A DNA stretch of 64,000 bases from Rhynchopus sp. YZ270_cl-10 (GCA_964035575.1 OZ037886.1:744001-808000), one strand, 5' to 3'. Numbered from the stretch's first letter, positions 47,301 to 57,624 are shown. Notes: a model not told the origin generated them from the sequence alone. Numbers and translations: made by a program.

Positions 47301-49666
47301 TTCTTAAGCTCGCGTTGTATGCGTCAGAAAACGGGCCGTTCTTAAGCATGCGTTGTATGCATCAGAAAACGGGCCGTTCTTAAGCACGCGTTGTATGCAT
47401 CAGAAAACGAGCCGTTCTTAAGCTCGCGTTGTATGCGTCAGAAAACGAGCCGTTCTTAAGCACGCGTTGTATGCATCAGAAAACGGGCCGTTCTTAAGCA
47501 TGCGTTGTGTGCATCAGAAAACGGGCCGTTCTTAAGCATGCGTTGTATGCATCAGAAAACGGGCCGTTCTTAAGCATGCGTTGTATGCGTCAGAAAACGG
47601 GCCGTTCTTAAGCATGCGTTGTATGCATCAGAAAACGGGCCGTTCTTAAGCTCGCGTTGTATGCGTCAGAAAACGGGCCGTTCTTAAGCTCGCGTTGTAT
47701 GCGTCAGAAAACGGGCCGTTCTTAAGCATGCGTTGTATGCATCAGAAAACGGGCCGTTCTTAATCATGCGTTGTATGCATCAGAAAACGGGCCGTTCTTA
47801 AGCTCGCGTTGTATGCGTCAGAAAACGGGCCGTTCTTAAGCATGCGTTGTATGCATCAGAAAACGGGCCGTTCTTAAGCTCGCGTTGTATGCATCAGAAA
47901 ACGGGCCGTTCTTAAGCACGCGTTGTATGCATCAGAAAACGGGCCGTTCTTAAGCACGCGTTGTATGCGTCAGTAAACGGGCCGTTCTTAAGCACGCGTT
48001 GTATGCGTCAGAAAACGAGCCGTTCTTAAGCATGCGTTGTGTGCATCAGAAAACGGGCCGTTCTTAAGCATGCGTTGTATTCGTCAGAAAACGAGCCGTT
48101 CTTAAGCATGCGTTGTGTGCATCAGAAAACGGGCCGTTCTTAAGCTCGCGTTGTATGCGTCAGAAAACGGGCCGTTCTTGAGCACGCGTTGTATGCGTCA
48201 GAAAACGAGCCGTTCTTAAGCACGCGTTGTATGCATCAGAAAACGGGCCGTTCTTAAGCATGCGTTGTGTGCATCAGAAAACGGGCCGTTCTTGAGCACG
48301 CGTTGTATGCGTCAGAAAACGGGCCGTTCTTAAGCATGCGTTGTATGCATCAGAAAACGGGCCGTTCTTAAGCTCGCGTTGTATGCGTCAGAAAACGGGC
48401 CGTTCTTAAGCATGCGTTGTATGCGTCAGAAAACGGGCCGTTCTTAAGCACGCGTTGTATGCATCAGAAAACGGGCCGTTCTTAAGCATGCGTTGTATGC
48501 GTCAGAAAACGGGCCGTTCTTAAGCACGCGTTGTATGCATCAGAAAACGGGCCGTTCTTAAGCATGCGTTGTATGCGTCAGAAAACGGGCCGTTCTTAAG
48601 CTCGCGTTGTATGCGTAAGAAAACGGGCCGTTCTTAAGCACGCGTTGTATTCGTCAGAAAACGGGCCGTTCTTAAGCTCGCGTTGTATGAGTCAGAAAAC
48701 GAGCCGTTCTTAAGCACGCGTTGTATGCATCAGAAAACGGGCCGTTCTTAAGCATGCGTTGTATGCGTCAGAAAACGGGCCGTTCTTACGCCTGCGTTGT
48801 ATGCATCAGAAAACGGGCCGTTCTTAAGCTCGCGTTGTATGCGTAAGAAAACGGGCCGTTCTTAAGCACGCGTTGTATTCGTCAGAAAACGGGCCGTTCT
48901 TAAGCTCGCGTTGTATGAGTCAGAAAACGAGCCGTTCTTAAGCACGCGTTGTATGCATCAGAAAACGGGCCGTTCTTAAGCATGCGTTGTGTGCATCAGA
49001 AAACGGGCCGTTCTTAAGCATGCGTTGTGTGCATCAGAAAACGGGCCGTTCTTAAGCATGCGTTGTGTGCATCAGAAAACGGGCCGTTCTTAAGCACGCG
49101 TTGTATGCGTAAGAAAACGGGCCGTTCTTAAGCACGCGTTGTATGCATCAGAAAACGGGCCGTTCTTAAGCTCGCGTTGTATGCGTAAGAAAACGGGCCG
49201 TTCTTAAGCTAGCGTTGTATGCGTCAGAAAACGGGCCGTTCTTAAGCTCGCGTTGTATGCGTCAGAAAACGAGCCGTTCTTAAGCACGCGTTGTGTGCAT
49301 CAGAAAACGGGCCGTTCTTAAGCACGCGTTGTATGCGTCAGAAAACGGGCCGTTCTTAAGCACGCGTTGTATGCGTCAGAAAACGGGCCGTTCTTAAGCT
49401 CGCGTTGTATGCGTCAGAAAACGAGCCGTTCTTAAGCACGCGTTGTGTGCATCAGAAAACGGGCCGTTCTTAAGCATGCGTTGTATGCGTCAGAAAACGA
49501 GCCGTTCTTAAGCACGCGTTGTGTGCATCAGAAAACGGGCCGTTCTTAAGCATGCGTTGTATGCATCAGAAAACGGGCCGTTCTTAAGCATGCGTTGTAT
49601 GCATCAGAAAACGGGCCGTTCTTAAGCATGCGTTGTGTGCATCAGAAAACGGGCCGTTCTTAAGCA
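32336..49666 (+). repeat. 38-bp satellite, array 3 (about 456 units, 17.3 kb)
   Basis: Unbroken head-to-tail units in a single orientation and a single register. Rare variants reveal layered duplications: CTAAAG at 39931, 40539 and 45365 (16 and 127 units apart), TATATGC at 37741 and 42491 (125 units) and 42719 (6 units), GATAACGGG at about 41211 and 45961 (125 units), and GTCAGTAAAC at 38621 and 47969 (246 units). GCTCGCG-type units become common only in the middle and late part. The array stops abruptly at 49666 in a TAAGCA half-unit followed by GTAGGGTTACG. There is no spacer at this end. Confidence 0.95.
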
Positions 49667-50285
49667 GTAGGGTTACGTAGGAAATTTGTGTTTGTTGGTC
49701 AGTGTGATTCCTGTGGAGATTGTGGAAGCTAGTTTGATCTATCAGCAAGACACCTGGTAGTTTCCCCGTTTTTTTGTTTTGTTTTAAGGAATAGACTCGA
49801 ACTGTTGTGTGTTTATATGGTTTGTGATGTTAGCACTAGTTATTTACTGAGTGGCGTGGTTCTCTTTTTTTCCCTTTTTTTTCCCCCCCCCCTGCACACG
49901 AAGTGTGTTTAGATACCAGACAAGAAGGAAGCAAGTATTTGACTTGTTAACGATTTATCCATTTATTTTTCGCATCATTTCACTTTGCGACACATCCGGA
50001 TTGCACCTTTTGGCCTCCGTTAATCGAAAATAGGTCTTCATTCCGTTTATCATGTTATCAAGATAAGTTGGCGGGTATAATTATCTGGGTTTTATGTTTG
50101 TAGGTGTAGCTGAATGTCGGGTAATTCGCTCTTTTTCAGTACTTTTCTGAACCCCCATTGAACCACACCATTTGTTATTACTAGTTTTATCAGTGTCTCA
50201 ATTTTATGATACTGCAAAATTTGACCCTTCCTCTTTGGTGTTATAGAAGAACTAAATTTGTGATGTTGATTTATGATAATGAAAA
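49667..50285. other. AT-rich flank right of the satellite
   Basis: No gene seen. T-rich runs and a C/T block at 49860-49895. The first bases contain a single TAGGGTTA, not a telomere array. Confidence 0.4.
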
Positions 50286-50594
50286 TTACCCTTTACACTT
50301 TGCATTATTCCCCCCCACGAAATGCATGAGTGCAAAGCTGTGAACCACCCCTCCCTCACCGTATTGTTTAAGTCTTTTTGCAGTTTTATTTGACATCACA
50401 ATATGCATTGGTTTAACTTCAACGTTTCTGTGCTCCGTTCTGCGTGTCAGATCGTCGAGTGAGCAGAAGTGATTGTAGTTTCCATACCACTTATTGCATA
50501 CCGTCGACCGTACAGCATTTACACCTCGGGTTCTACCACATCCCCCTAGGAGCCGCGTTGCACTGTTTGGTAGCGGATTTTTGTTGCGGCGCAT
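50286..50594 (-). pseudogene. Dispersed protein fragment, family D, copy 2 (102-codon frame)
   Basis: The minus strand is open for 102 codons starting at an ATG-type context, MRRNKNPLPNSATRLLGG, then VCNKWYGNYNHFCSLDDL and TRRTEHRNVEVKPMHIV. About 115 bp of it is also present on the plus strand at 15485-15600, coding for the same peptide with few changes. It could be a small gene, or the 3' piece of a multicopy gene. The family is not recognised. No intron or partner gene is evident. Confidence 0.45.
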
Positions 50595-51291
50595 TTACCT
50601 TTTGTGTGAGGGTAGCCAGGCGGTAATTGTGTGCTTATCTCATGATTGCTTTATTCGTTTTCTGGATGGCGTTTGTGGGTCTATCGGTGGATGATCTGTT
50701 GGGGGGTGGGTGGAGTCGGTACTTTTTGATGGTATGTATGGGTGGGTGGGGATGGGGAGGGGGTTTTGTGCAACTAGGTGCTGTCCTCTGATTTGCTGTT
50801 AGGCTCGTCTTCAGAGTGGATACTGCCTGTGTCAGGGGCGTGCTTGGGATTGGGAACCTAGGACAACAGCACCATACTGGTGAAGAGAGACGAAGTAGGG
50901 GTTGACGAGAATTACCAGCTATTTTTGACCGTGGTTTTTGAAGTTTTGGCTAGCTTCGAAAAGAAGAAAAGAACTTCATAAAGCGCTGGAGTTTCTATCT
51001 ACGAGTCACCAGGGTCATCGCCCAATTCTGAGCTGCAGGGGACACTGCAGTGTCTAGCAGCCCTCCTTCGTCGTAACACCAAAAGAACAGACACCATAGG
51101 TGGGTGGCTGCGTTCTGGGAGGAAATTTTTGGATGACAAATATTTAGTGTGCATTTCCTGTGACCAACGATCCCGAAGCATAGTACCATGCGAGCTGCAC
51201 TCTATTTACCCACCCTCCCGCCCACCCTAAAAAAACTTCACCTACCAGTACACCCATAAGGATACACAACAACACCTACACATTTGTAATA
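50595..51291. other. Intergenic, including the presumed promoter and 5' UTR of the RING E3 gene
   Basis: No open frame of note. The 40 bp before the ATG at 51292 are A/C-rich (GGATACACAACAACACC, then TACACATTTG). A related GGATACACAACA...GTACACATTT segment lies at 56340-56368, before the AAQ-repeat gene. No TATA box is assigned. Confidence 0.35.
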
Positions 51292-53813
51292 ATGGGCGCA
51301 AACTCCTCCAGGAACAGGAGGGAGAGGGAGGAAAGGAGACAGGCGAGCGCTAACCAGCGAGTTCAGCAACAACAGCAGCCCATGAGGGTATGTATTCTGA
51401 ACCTTTGTACTTTGTATCGCATGTATTATCACTTTCCCTTACACCCTACAGGGACCTCCTGCACGACGTGGACCAGGACCAAACGCTTATCCAGGTGCAC
51501 ACATGATGGTGAACGTGCCGCGCCCTTACGGACCCCCGCAAGGGAGGGGCTTTCATTACGTCCCGAACCCGCACCAAGCGCCGCAAGCACCACCCGTAGT
51601 GCAGGCGCCTGAGGTTCAGGCCACGAAAACTGTGAAGAACAGGGCCGCAATCGACAAGAAGAGCCTCAGAGTATGCGGTAACCATTTAATAGCCGTAAAA
51701 TTATTTCCTCAAGCCAAAATCCTTCTAGGAGCGGAGTTTTAAGAATGCCATAATTGACGTCTGGAAATAATTGCAGTGGAGGTATTTTAGCCGGGTTTCC
51801 CACACAAAAAATAATTACCGTGTAATTATAGGAAATAATTACACGGTAATTATTTTTTGTGTGGGAAACCCGGCTAAAAAAAAAATCGCGATTTTTTTTC
51901 TTTTTTTCTTTTGTGAACACCCCGGGTTTGATACCTGTACCGCAGGCATTCCTCTGAGTCTAACGATTGATAATCAGAGCTCGGTTTGTTGTCAAAGACA
52001 TCTTCCACCATGCATTGAGGAGGGTAAGACAGTGGTCGCAGTTTGTACTTGATAGCATTACAACATTTAACTTCTCCACGGGGGTCTTGGGCCGTTCACT
52101 CGGTTATACCTTGACCAGCGGAAGAGGCCTTTTTGGTCTCTAGAATATCCGGTATTCCCGAACGGAGGCACACTTTGTGTGTTACTACGACCTGGCAACT
52201 TCCAGCAGTAGGTTAAGTAATGCTTTCTTGTAAATTGTTGGATCATTTATCTCCTCAGTGCATGAATGCCCCACGTGACTGGACACTTTTGTGTTTGTCA
52301 AGTGGACTGTCTGGTCACTTCTCAGTGACTGGCGGGTTGGCTGTGGTTGCCCTGTCACGACTTACCTGTGTACCTGTGTACCTGTGTACCTGTGTACCTG
52401 TGTACCTGTGTACCTGTGTACCTGTGTACCTGTGTACCTGTGTACCTGTGTACCTGTGTACCTGTGTACCTGTGTACCTGTGTACCTGTGTACCTGTGTA
52501 CCTGTGTACCTGTGTACCTGTGTACCTGTGTACCTGTGTACCTGTGTACCTGTGTACCTGTGTACCTGTGTACCTATGTACCTGTGTACCTGTGTACCTG
52601 TGTACCTGTGTACCTGTGTACCTGTGTACCTGTGTACCTGTGTACCTGGGTGACTGGGTACGTACCTGGGTAAATGTGACCAGGTGACCTGGTCAGACCT
52701 CTGACCAGCGCACCGTGACAGCACAGGCTGCCGAAAACGGATTTTGGCTTTCGGAAATAATTTTACGGCAATTAAATATCAAATTCCATGCAATTATTTC
52801 ACAGAAAATTGCACTCGGAGGTGTATTTTTCACTCGTTTTGTTAATTGCACTCGCTGCGCTCGTGCAATTAACCACTCGTGAAAAAAACAACTCCTCGTA
52901 GCAATTATGGTGAAATAATTGCATAGTAATTAAATACTATTTTTTCCCTTGACAGTGTACCTTGGTACAGCCGGTCATGTACCAGGTCAACTGTCACGAG
53001 AGGGCTTTGTATTTCAAGTCAACTTTTTTTTCTTCTCCCAACTTGCAGTGTTCCTTTTTTAGATTCGTTCCATGGATAACACCCCCACCCCATAGTACTA
53101 CAAAAACCATACAACAAAACCAACAGCTCTCGAACGACCGCAACGGTGATGCGACAAAGCTGCAGTTTGAGATTGAAGCACTGTGCAGCGGGGTTGCAAA
53201 GGTGCACCTCTGCTGCTCGGAGTACGTCAAGGACACCGATTTCCAGGTCAAGTCCAGCCTACCCGAAACGGCAGTTGACTTTGCCGAAGGTGACAACGTA
53301 GTGCTGAAGGTGCGCCTCCCTGAGGCAGTCAAGGCGGCTGAGCAGGGCTTCGCTGTCGCAGTAGCACTATGGTACGACGAAGAGGAGGGGGAAGGTAAGA
53401 TGGCACAGGTCTCATACTTCAACCTGAACGGCGACGTTCTGGAATGTGCTAGACAGTGCCTGTGGGTTGGGGAGGAGCTTTATTGTCTTGAAGACATCTT
53501 TGGCCTTGAAGTTGCAGAGGAAGCTGGTGGTGAAGGTGCACCCAGCAACCCACACGAAGTACAGGTAGACCAGGACAGTACATGTGTCGTGTGCATGACG
53601 GAAGAGAAGGACACAACTGTGATGCCGTGCAGACATATGTGTCTATGCAGAGAGTGTGCGAGCCACCTTCGCCAGGCAACGAACAAATGCCCTATTTGTA
53701 GAACTGCAATCACCTCACTGCTTCACCTGAAGAAAGATGAGTCTCAGAGCCCCGCCTCCACACCCCCTCCACGTCCTTTAGAAGTGGATACTCCTGCGCA
53801 GGCAGCTTCATGA
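51292..53813 (+). CDS. MGRN1/RNF157/LOG2-type RING E3 ubiquitin ligase, three exons
   Basis: Predicted membrane-tethered E3 ubiquitin ligase. I join 51292-51387, 51452-51670 and 53127-53813 into 333 residues; both introns fall between codons (donors GTATGT and GTATGC, acceptors CTACAG and CAACAG). It begins MGANSS, a likely N-myristoylation site as in MGRN1 (MGSILS) and plant LOG2 (MGNISS). A Gln- and Pro-rich stretch follows (about 24-90). Then TKTVKNRAAIDKKSLR runs across the junction into LSNDRNGDATKLQFEIEA, aligning with the start of the domain preceding the RING in that family. The C3HC4 RING is near the C-terminus: C258, C261, C273, H275, C279, C282, C293 and C296, with CVVCM, MPCRHMCLC and CPICR. 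The tail is short, Ser/Pro-rich and acidic. An open frame extends upstream of exon 3 to 52962 but lacks the family's N-terminus, so the three-exon model is preferred. Intron 2 is 1,456 bp, far longer than intron 1 (64 bp), and filled with repeats. Confidence 0.88.
51785..51879. repeat. 95-bp palindrome in intron 2 of the RING E3 gene
   Basis: Two perfect 45-bp complementary arms (51785-51829 and 51835-51879; outer end TTTTAGCCGGGTTTCCCACA) around the 5-base loop AGGAA. In pre-mRNA this would form a very stable hairpin. Perfect arms indicate a young insertion or a conserved structure. Confidence 0.9.
52363..52647 (+). repeat. 8-bp minisatellite TACCTGTG, about 35 copies, in intron 2
   Basis: Nearly pure array; the only visible variant is TACCTATG at about 52573. 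It decays into TACCTGGGTGAC-type sequence at the right edge. Because 8 is not divisible by 3, every plus frame translates as a VYLCTCVP-type string. This is a by-product and not a gene. Confidence 0.95.
52745..52945. repeat. Imperfect long inverted repeat in intron 2
   Basis: The left part contains GCAATTAAATA and CATGCAATTATTTCAC, the right part GTGAAATAATTGCATAGTAA and TTAAATA. The centre is a nested AATTGCACTCG/CTCGTGCAATT hairpin. About 200 bp can fold into one stem, likely a second MITE-like insertion in the same intron. Confidence 0.75.
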
Positions 53814-55969
53814 GTTGCCGTTCGGTCTTTCCAAACAAAGGCTTATTTGGAATGAAAAACAAACTAATTTATAATGCGTTTAGTGGCCGAACTGTGGGAT
53901 TTGGGAATAGTGGGAGGGTTTTTTTTTTTTAAAAATTGGACGGGGTGGACAATGACAAAGAAGTAGTGATTTGCACGGTGGCAAAGCACCACTTCGATTA
54001 CAACATTTTTCAGTACAATTGATTGACAGCATTCAGTCCTGTCTTGACTGACGGCTCATCTATGGACCGTTCTTTTGTCTTCACACCATAGCAAGTTTTT
54101 GTGCATGATGTGTGTGATGCCAAGTAGCCTAATTTTTGTTTCTCTCTTTTGCTTCGAGGGGGGGGTCAGTGTGAAGAGGAATCCAAAGACGAACACGTCT
54201 TACTTGTGTTTTAGAGGACGACGTGTGCGTGTGCATTCCATTCCCCTTCTCCCCTTCTCCCCTTCCCACATCCTCGTTATCCATTTTAGTGTTAGAAGTG
54301 TGGGGGCGGTACTATGTGTTTCATTAGGGTGGGCTTGTGTTTTCTGCTTGGATACAAGGACAAGTTTCCTTTTTTTAAAGATATGTGCGTTAGTGAGGTC
54401 TATTAGCCGTTGGCAGACGCGCGTCCGTGTCGAAGCCTTGTACGTTATCACCCACCTCTTTTCTTTTTCAAAATTAAAGACGCACATGCGCACATAATTT
54501 GGTTTTAGGTTTTTTGTTTGAGTTTACCGAGTTTTTTTAAGTTAGTACTGTCCTCGAACATCGGCTTGCGGACCAGTTCTGGCTCTCATTGCCGGGGCTG
54601 GTCCTGGCAACAGGGTTGCAGTTTTTATGAAGCAACAATAGGAGTACTGAGGCCTGAAATTGACGGATTCCAAGAGTTTACCAAATTCAGTTAGTGCACA
54701 GCGGAGATATTGAGATTTAGCGGAGATCAGGTCCCTGCATCCGCAGAGACGTTTGTACTTCACCACTATTTAGCGTTTACCAATAATTGTATCTTACCCC
54801 ATAACCAGTCCAGAGCACACACACTCGACGGCTAAACTACTAAGAATGACTCTCGCACGCGGAGAGCACCTTGGTGCCTTCTCTGACAATCGCGTTATTC
54901 AGAGTCAAGCGTATTCTCTTGTTGGATGAGACACCATTTTGAGTGGTGTCTCAGCTCTGCCACATTCCGGGAGTGGATAGAGAACTACGGTGTCAGCTTC
55001 CTACTATGGCAGAAGCGCGCTTTTCGCAATTCAGCCTGTACTGGGAGCCGAAATTTCCGCAGGAGTTAGTCCCACTTCACCAATGAACGTGTTCCATGCA
55101 CGATTCTGTGTTCCTTCAAAGTGTTACAAGTTTCTCTCCCATCCCCTTTAAAAAAAAAAAAACAACTGTGCGCATTCGCCAATTTTGCATTCTTTTCCTA
55201 CCACCACCCTAGCCTTGCATTCCTCACTTGATTCCCACATTTGTTCAGTTCCGGGTTTCGTTTCTTACCCTCTCCCACTCTCTTTTTATGTTTCGTACGT
55301 TTATTTTATTAGGTCAGTTTTTTTCTCTCTTTTGTCCCCCCCTATTGGTGTATTGTGCCCGCGAGGCGTATCTTTCAATCTTTTATTTTCGTTGCTAGCT
55401 CTCCCTGAGATATATTGTTTAAAACCATACACAACGTCTGTATGTGCATACGCCCGAGACGTTCGTTTCAATTTGGTTCCACCTTTTTTTGATAAAACAA
55501 CTTGTTGTCAATTCTAAAAAGATTGGAGGCAGCGCTGCAGGGCAAACAAAACGGATTGAAAAAAAACAGAAGCTTGCTTGTTTTCTTTGAGTACTCAATT
55601 AACCACAACAACCGTACTTCAGTTTAACACATTTTTTCACCTTTTTGTTTTCCCGGCTTTGAGCGCACAAACAAAAGACCCGATCTTTTTTTTGACTTGT
55701 GTGCACGACGGCATACCACCAGATTTTTTTTTCTTTTTGTAACCCCTCCACAAAGCGAGAGGTCTTATGGTCAAAGGGAAGAGGTTATGTGGCACAAATA
55801 ACCGCCACCGGAGGGGTTGGTGGAGCCATGATGTACTACCTTTTTATCATCTGACCTCAATAGAGTATTAGTACGTAGAAAAGAGTCTCCTGTTCCTGAG
55901 TGACTGCCTACTGATCACAACGTGTTTGGTTCGTACAGACACTTGGAAAAGGATAGGGCAGAATTAAAC
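53814..55969. other. Intergenic, no gene seen; short structured segment at about 54850-55090
   Basis: The first few hundred bases are presumably the 3' UTR of the RING E3 gene. Pyrimidine-rich stretches dominate the rest. At 54850-55090 the base composition becomes balanced and several hairpins are visible (TGAGACACC/TGGTGTCTCA at 54926-54953, and GAGAGCACC with GGTGCCTTCTC nearby), so a non-coding RNA is possible, but I recognise none of the known families. Open frames here are compositional. Confidence 0.35.
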
Positions 55970-57624
55970 ATGCCACCGTCTGCAAGCGTTCCTTCAGCGA
56001 TGTTACGTATAAAACGTTTTTTCCCCCTGACATGGCGTTTGTCAAATAATGCAAAACAATACAAGGCACTAGGTTGCTTAGTTTTTTGTTTTGAGGTTGA
56101 AACTCTGCAAGATTAGTATTTGCAATCCAACCAAAAATAAGCCTAGAGTAATATGTGTGCTTTACGACCCCTACCCCAAAATGCAAAAGAAAAGAGCGAA
56201 GAAGGAACTGGTCCTCTCATAGACATACCCCCCTCTTGCAACGAAAGCGAACATTGAAAGACATCTGTTGCCCCCTCCCTCTACCCGCCCCCTTTTTTTT
56301 GATGTATCCACGGCACTCTGTCTGCAACCAATTTCCCACAGGATACACAACATAATACCGTACACATTTTTTTTGTTGTTGTGCCAAGTAATAAGTCGCA
56401 AAAGTGTCACGGTCAGTCAGTGCCGATGGCTCACGCAGGTGGGCGGCTGTAACACCGGAGCAAATACTACAAGAAAGTGGCCTTGCAGAGGATGTGGTGC
56501 GAGACCTCTTGCATCCATCCCGGAAATTGCACGGCAGCAACAGCGCAGAACGTTCTGTCTCACCGGTTCTGTCCCCTCCACGGCGAGAAGCAGATGGCGA
56601 CAACTCTCCCGTCCCCCTCCGCAAGCGGTTTGCCGAAGAGGTACGACAACGCAGCCTCTCCGCACAGCCGCACGAAGAGGCGGGGGTGATCTCGAGAAAG
56701 ACGTCCATGTCCCCGTTGCCTCCCGATGAGCTTCCGTCCTACGCGTCTTCAACAATGTTAGGAGCAGGGAGGCTAGGAAGGGCACGGACCCCCTTCTTAG
56801 GGAAGAGCCCCATTCCGCATCGGAGTATCTCCCCAGCGAGAGAGGTGGTGCTGGAGGAGGCACCACAGGGCGTGACACAGACAGCACGGGATGTTGAACA
56901 ACAAGAACATGTAGCACACATTGCACAATTACGAGCAGCCCGAGCTGCACAAGCCGAACTGGCCGCGCAAGCTACACAAATTGCACAAGCCGCACAAGCC
57001 GCACAAGCCGCACAAGCCGCACAAGCCGCACAAGCCGCACAAGCCGCACAAGCCGCACAAGCCGCACAAGCCGCACAAGCCGCACAAGCCGCACAAGCCG
57101 CACAAGCCGCACAAGCCGCACAAGCCGCACAAGCCGCACAAGCCGCACAAGCCGCACAAGCCGCACAGGTTGCAGCCCAAACACCGGTTGTACATGAACA
57201 GGAACGCGCTGCGCATAGACAGACAGAGTTACCACACCACATCCAGGTGTTGCTGAACCGTGCCCCACCCATCCTTCCTCAACGTGAGACGTTGGTGCAA
57301 CCCCCGAGTCCTGCTCTTCGCGCACTGAGGCCAACGTTTTCCCCTGTACGAAATGTGCCTGTTGTGACTGTCCCCTTCCCAGAAAACCTTCCTGGCCCCC
57401 AAGGAGATGTTGCACAAGAAATGAGCGGCGCCCTTGTGCTGAAGGCTGAGACAGTGGGATATGGACAGGAGGGAGACGTGACGCTAAGGGAAGATGTCTG
57501 TCACGGGGCGACATCGGGCTTGACTGCAGCTGCGCAGGAGATTATAGATCAAGCATCGTACGAGTTTTGGGAGCACTTTGCAGATGAGTGGGAACAGATC
57601 CTTCCGGGGTTTCCTGCGTCGTGA
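55970..57624 (+). CDS. Disordered protein with AAQ tandem repeat
   Basis: Function unknown. The main open frame, from about 56405 to the TGA at 57624, has no in-frame ATG near its start: stops lie just upstream and the first codon is GTG. A first exon is therefore needed. A candidate is 55970-56006 (MPPSASVPSAML), with a GTATAA donor at 56007 and an AAAAG acceptor at 56404, which keeps the frame. The protein starts SRSVSADGSRRWAAVTPEQ and has a short helical segment (PEQILQESGLAEDVVRDLL). A Ser/Pro/Arg-rich region with SPxR-type sites follows (RSVSPVLSPPRR, RSISPARE). Next is a roughly 70-residue run of Ala-Ala-Gln, a Pro-rich stretch, and a C-terminus with acidic, aromatic residues (YEFWEHFADEWEQILPGF). 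It is mostly predicted disordered apart from the Ala-rich helix. Probably a scaffolding or cytoskeletal protein, but that is inference. Confidence 0.65.
56983..57168 (+). repeat. 9-bp in-frame minisatellite, about 20 copies
   Basis: GCACAAGCC repeated essentially without variation, coding for (AAQ)n in the gene frame. The near-perfect nucleotide identity means the tract is young or homogenised, and its length is likely to differ between alleles. Confidence 0.95.

Noticed and set aside
23910-49666. CRISPR array
   Set aside because: Units are contiguous 38-bp tandem repeats without unique spacers, in eukaryotic DNA and with no cas genes.
49666-49680. Telomere repeat (TAGGGTTA) at the satellite edge
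   Set aside because: A single occurrence, no array.
52220-52724. Cys/Tyr/Val-repeat proteins (155 and 120 codons)
   Set aside because: Translation of the TACCTGTG octamer within an intron; 8 bp cycles all frames.
52962-53126. RING E3 start at 52962
   Set aside because: This extension is not family-like, while the three-exon join recovers the MGANSS N-terminus and the KKSLR/L junction expected for MGRN1/LOG2 proteins.
55185-55517. 110-codon hydrophobic frame
   Set aside because: Pyrimidine-rich DNA gives Leu/Phe/Ser-rich frames; no start context, splice sites or family.
56739-57514. Minus-strand and alternative-frame repeat proteins (Cys-Ala-Ala, Leu-Val-Arg, His-Lys-Pro)
   Set aside because: Shadows of the 9-bp coding repeat of the plus-strand AAQ gene.
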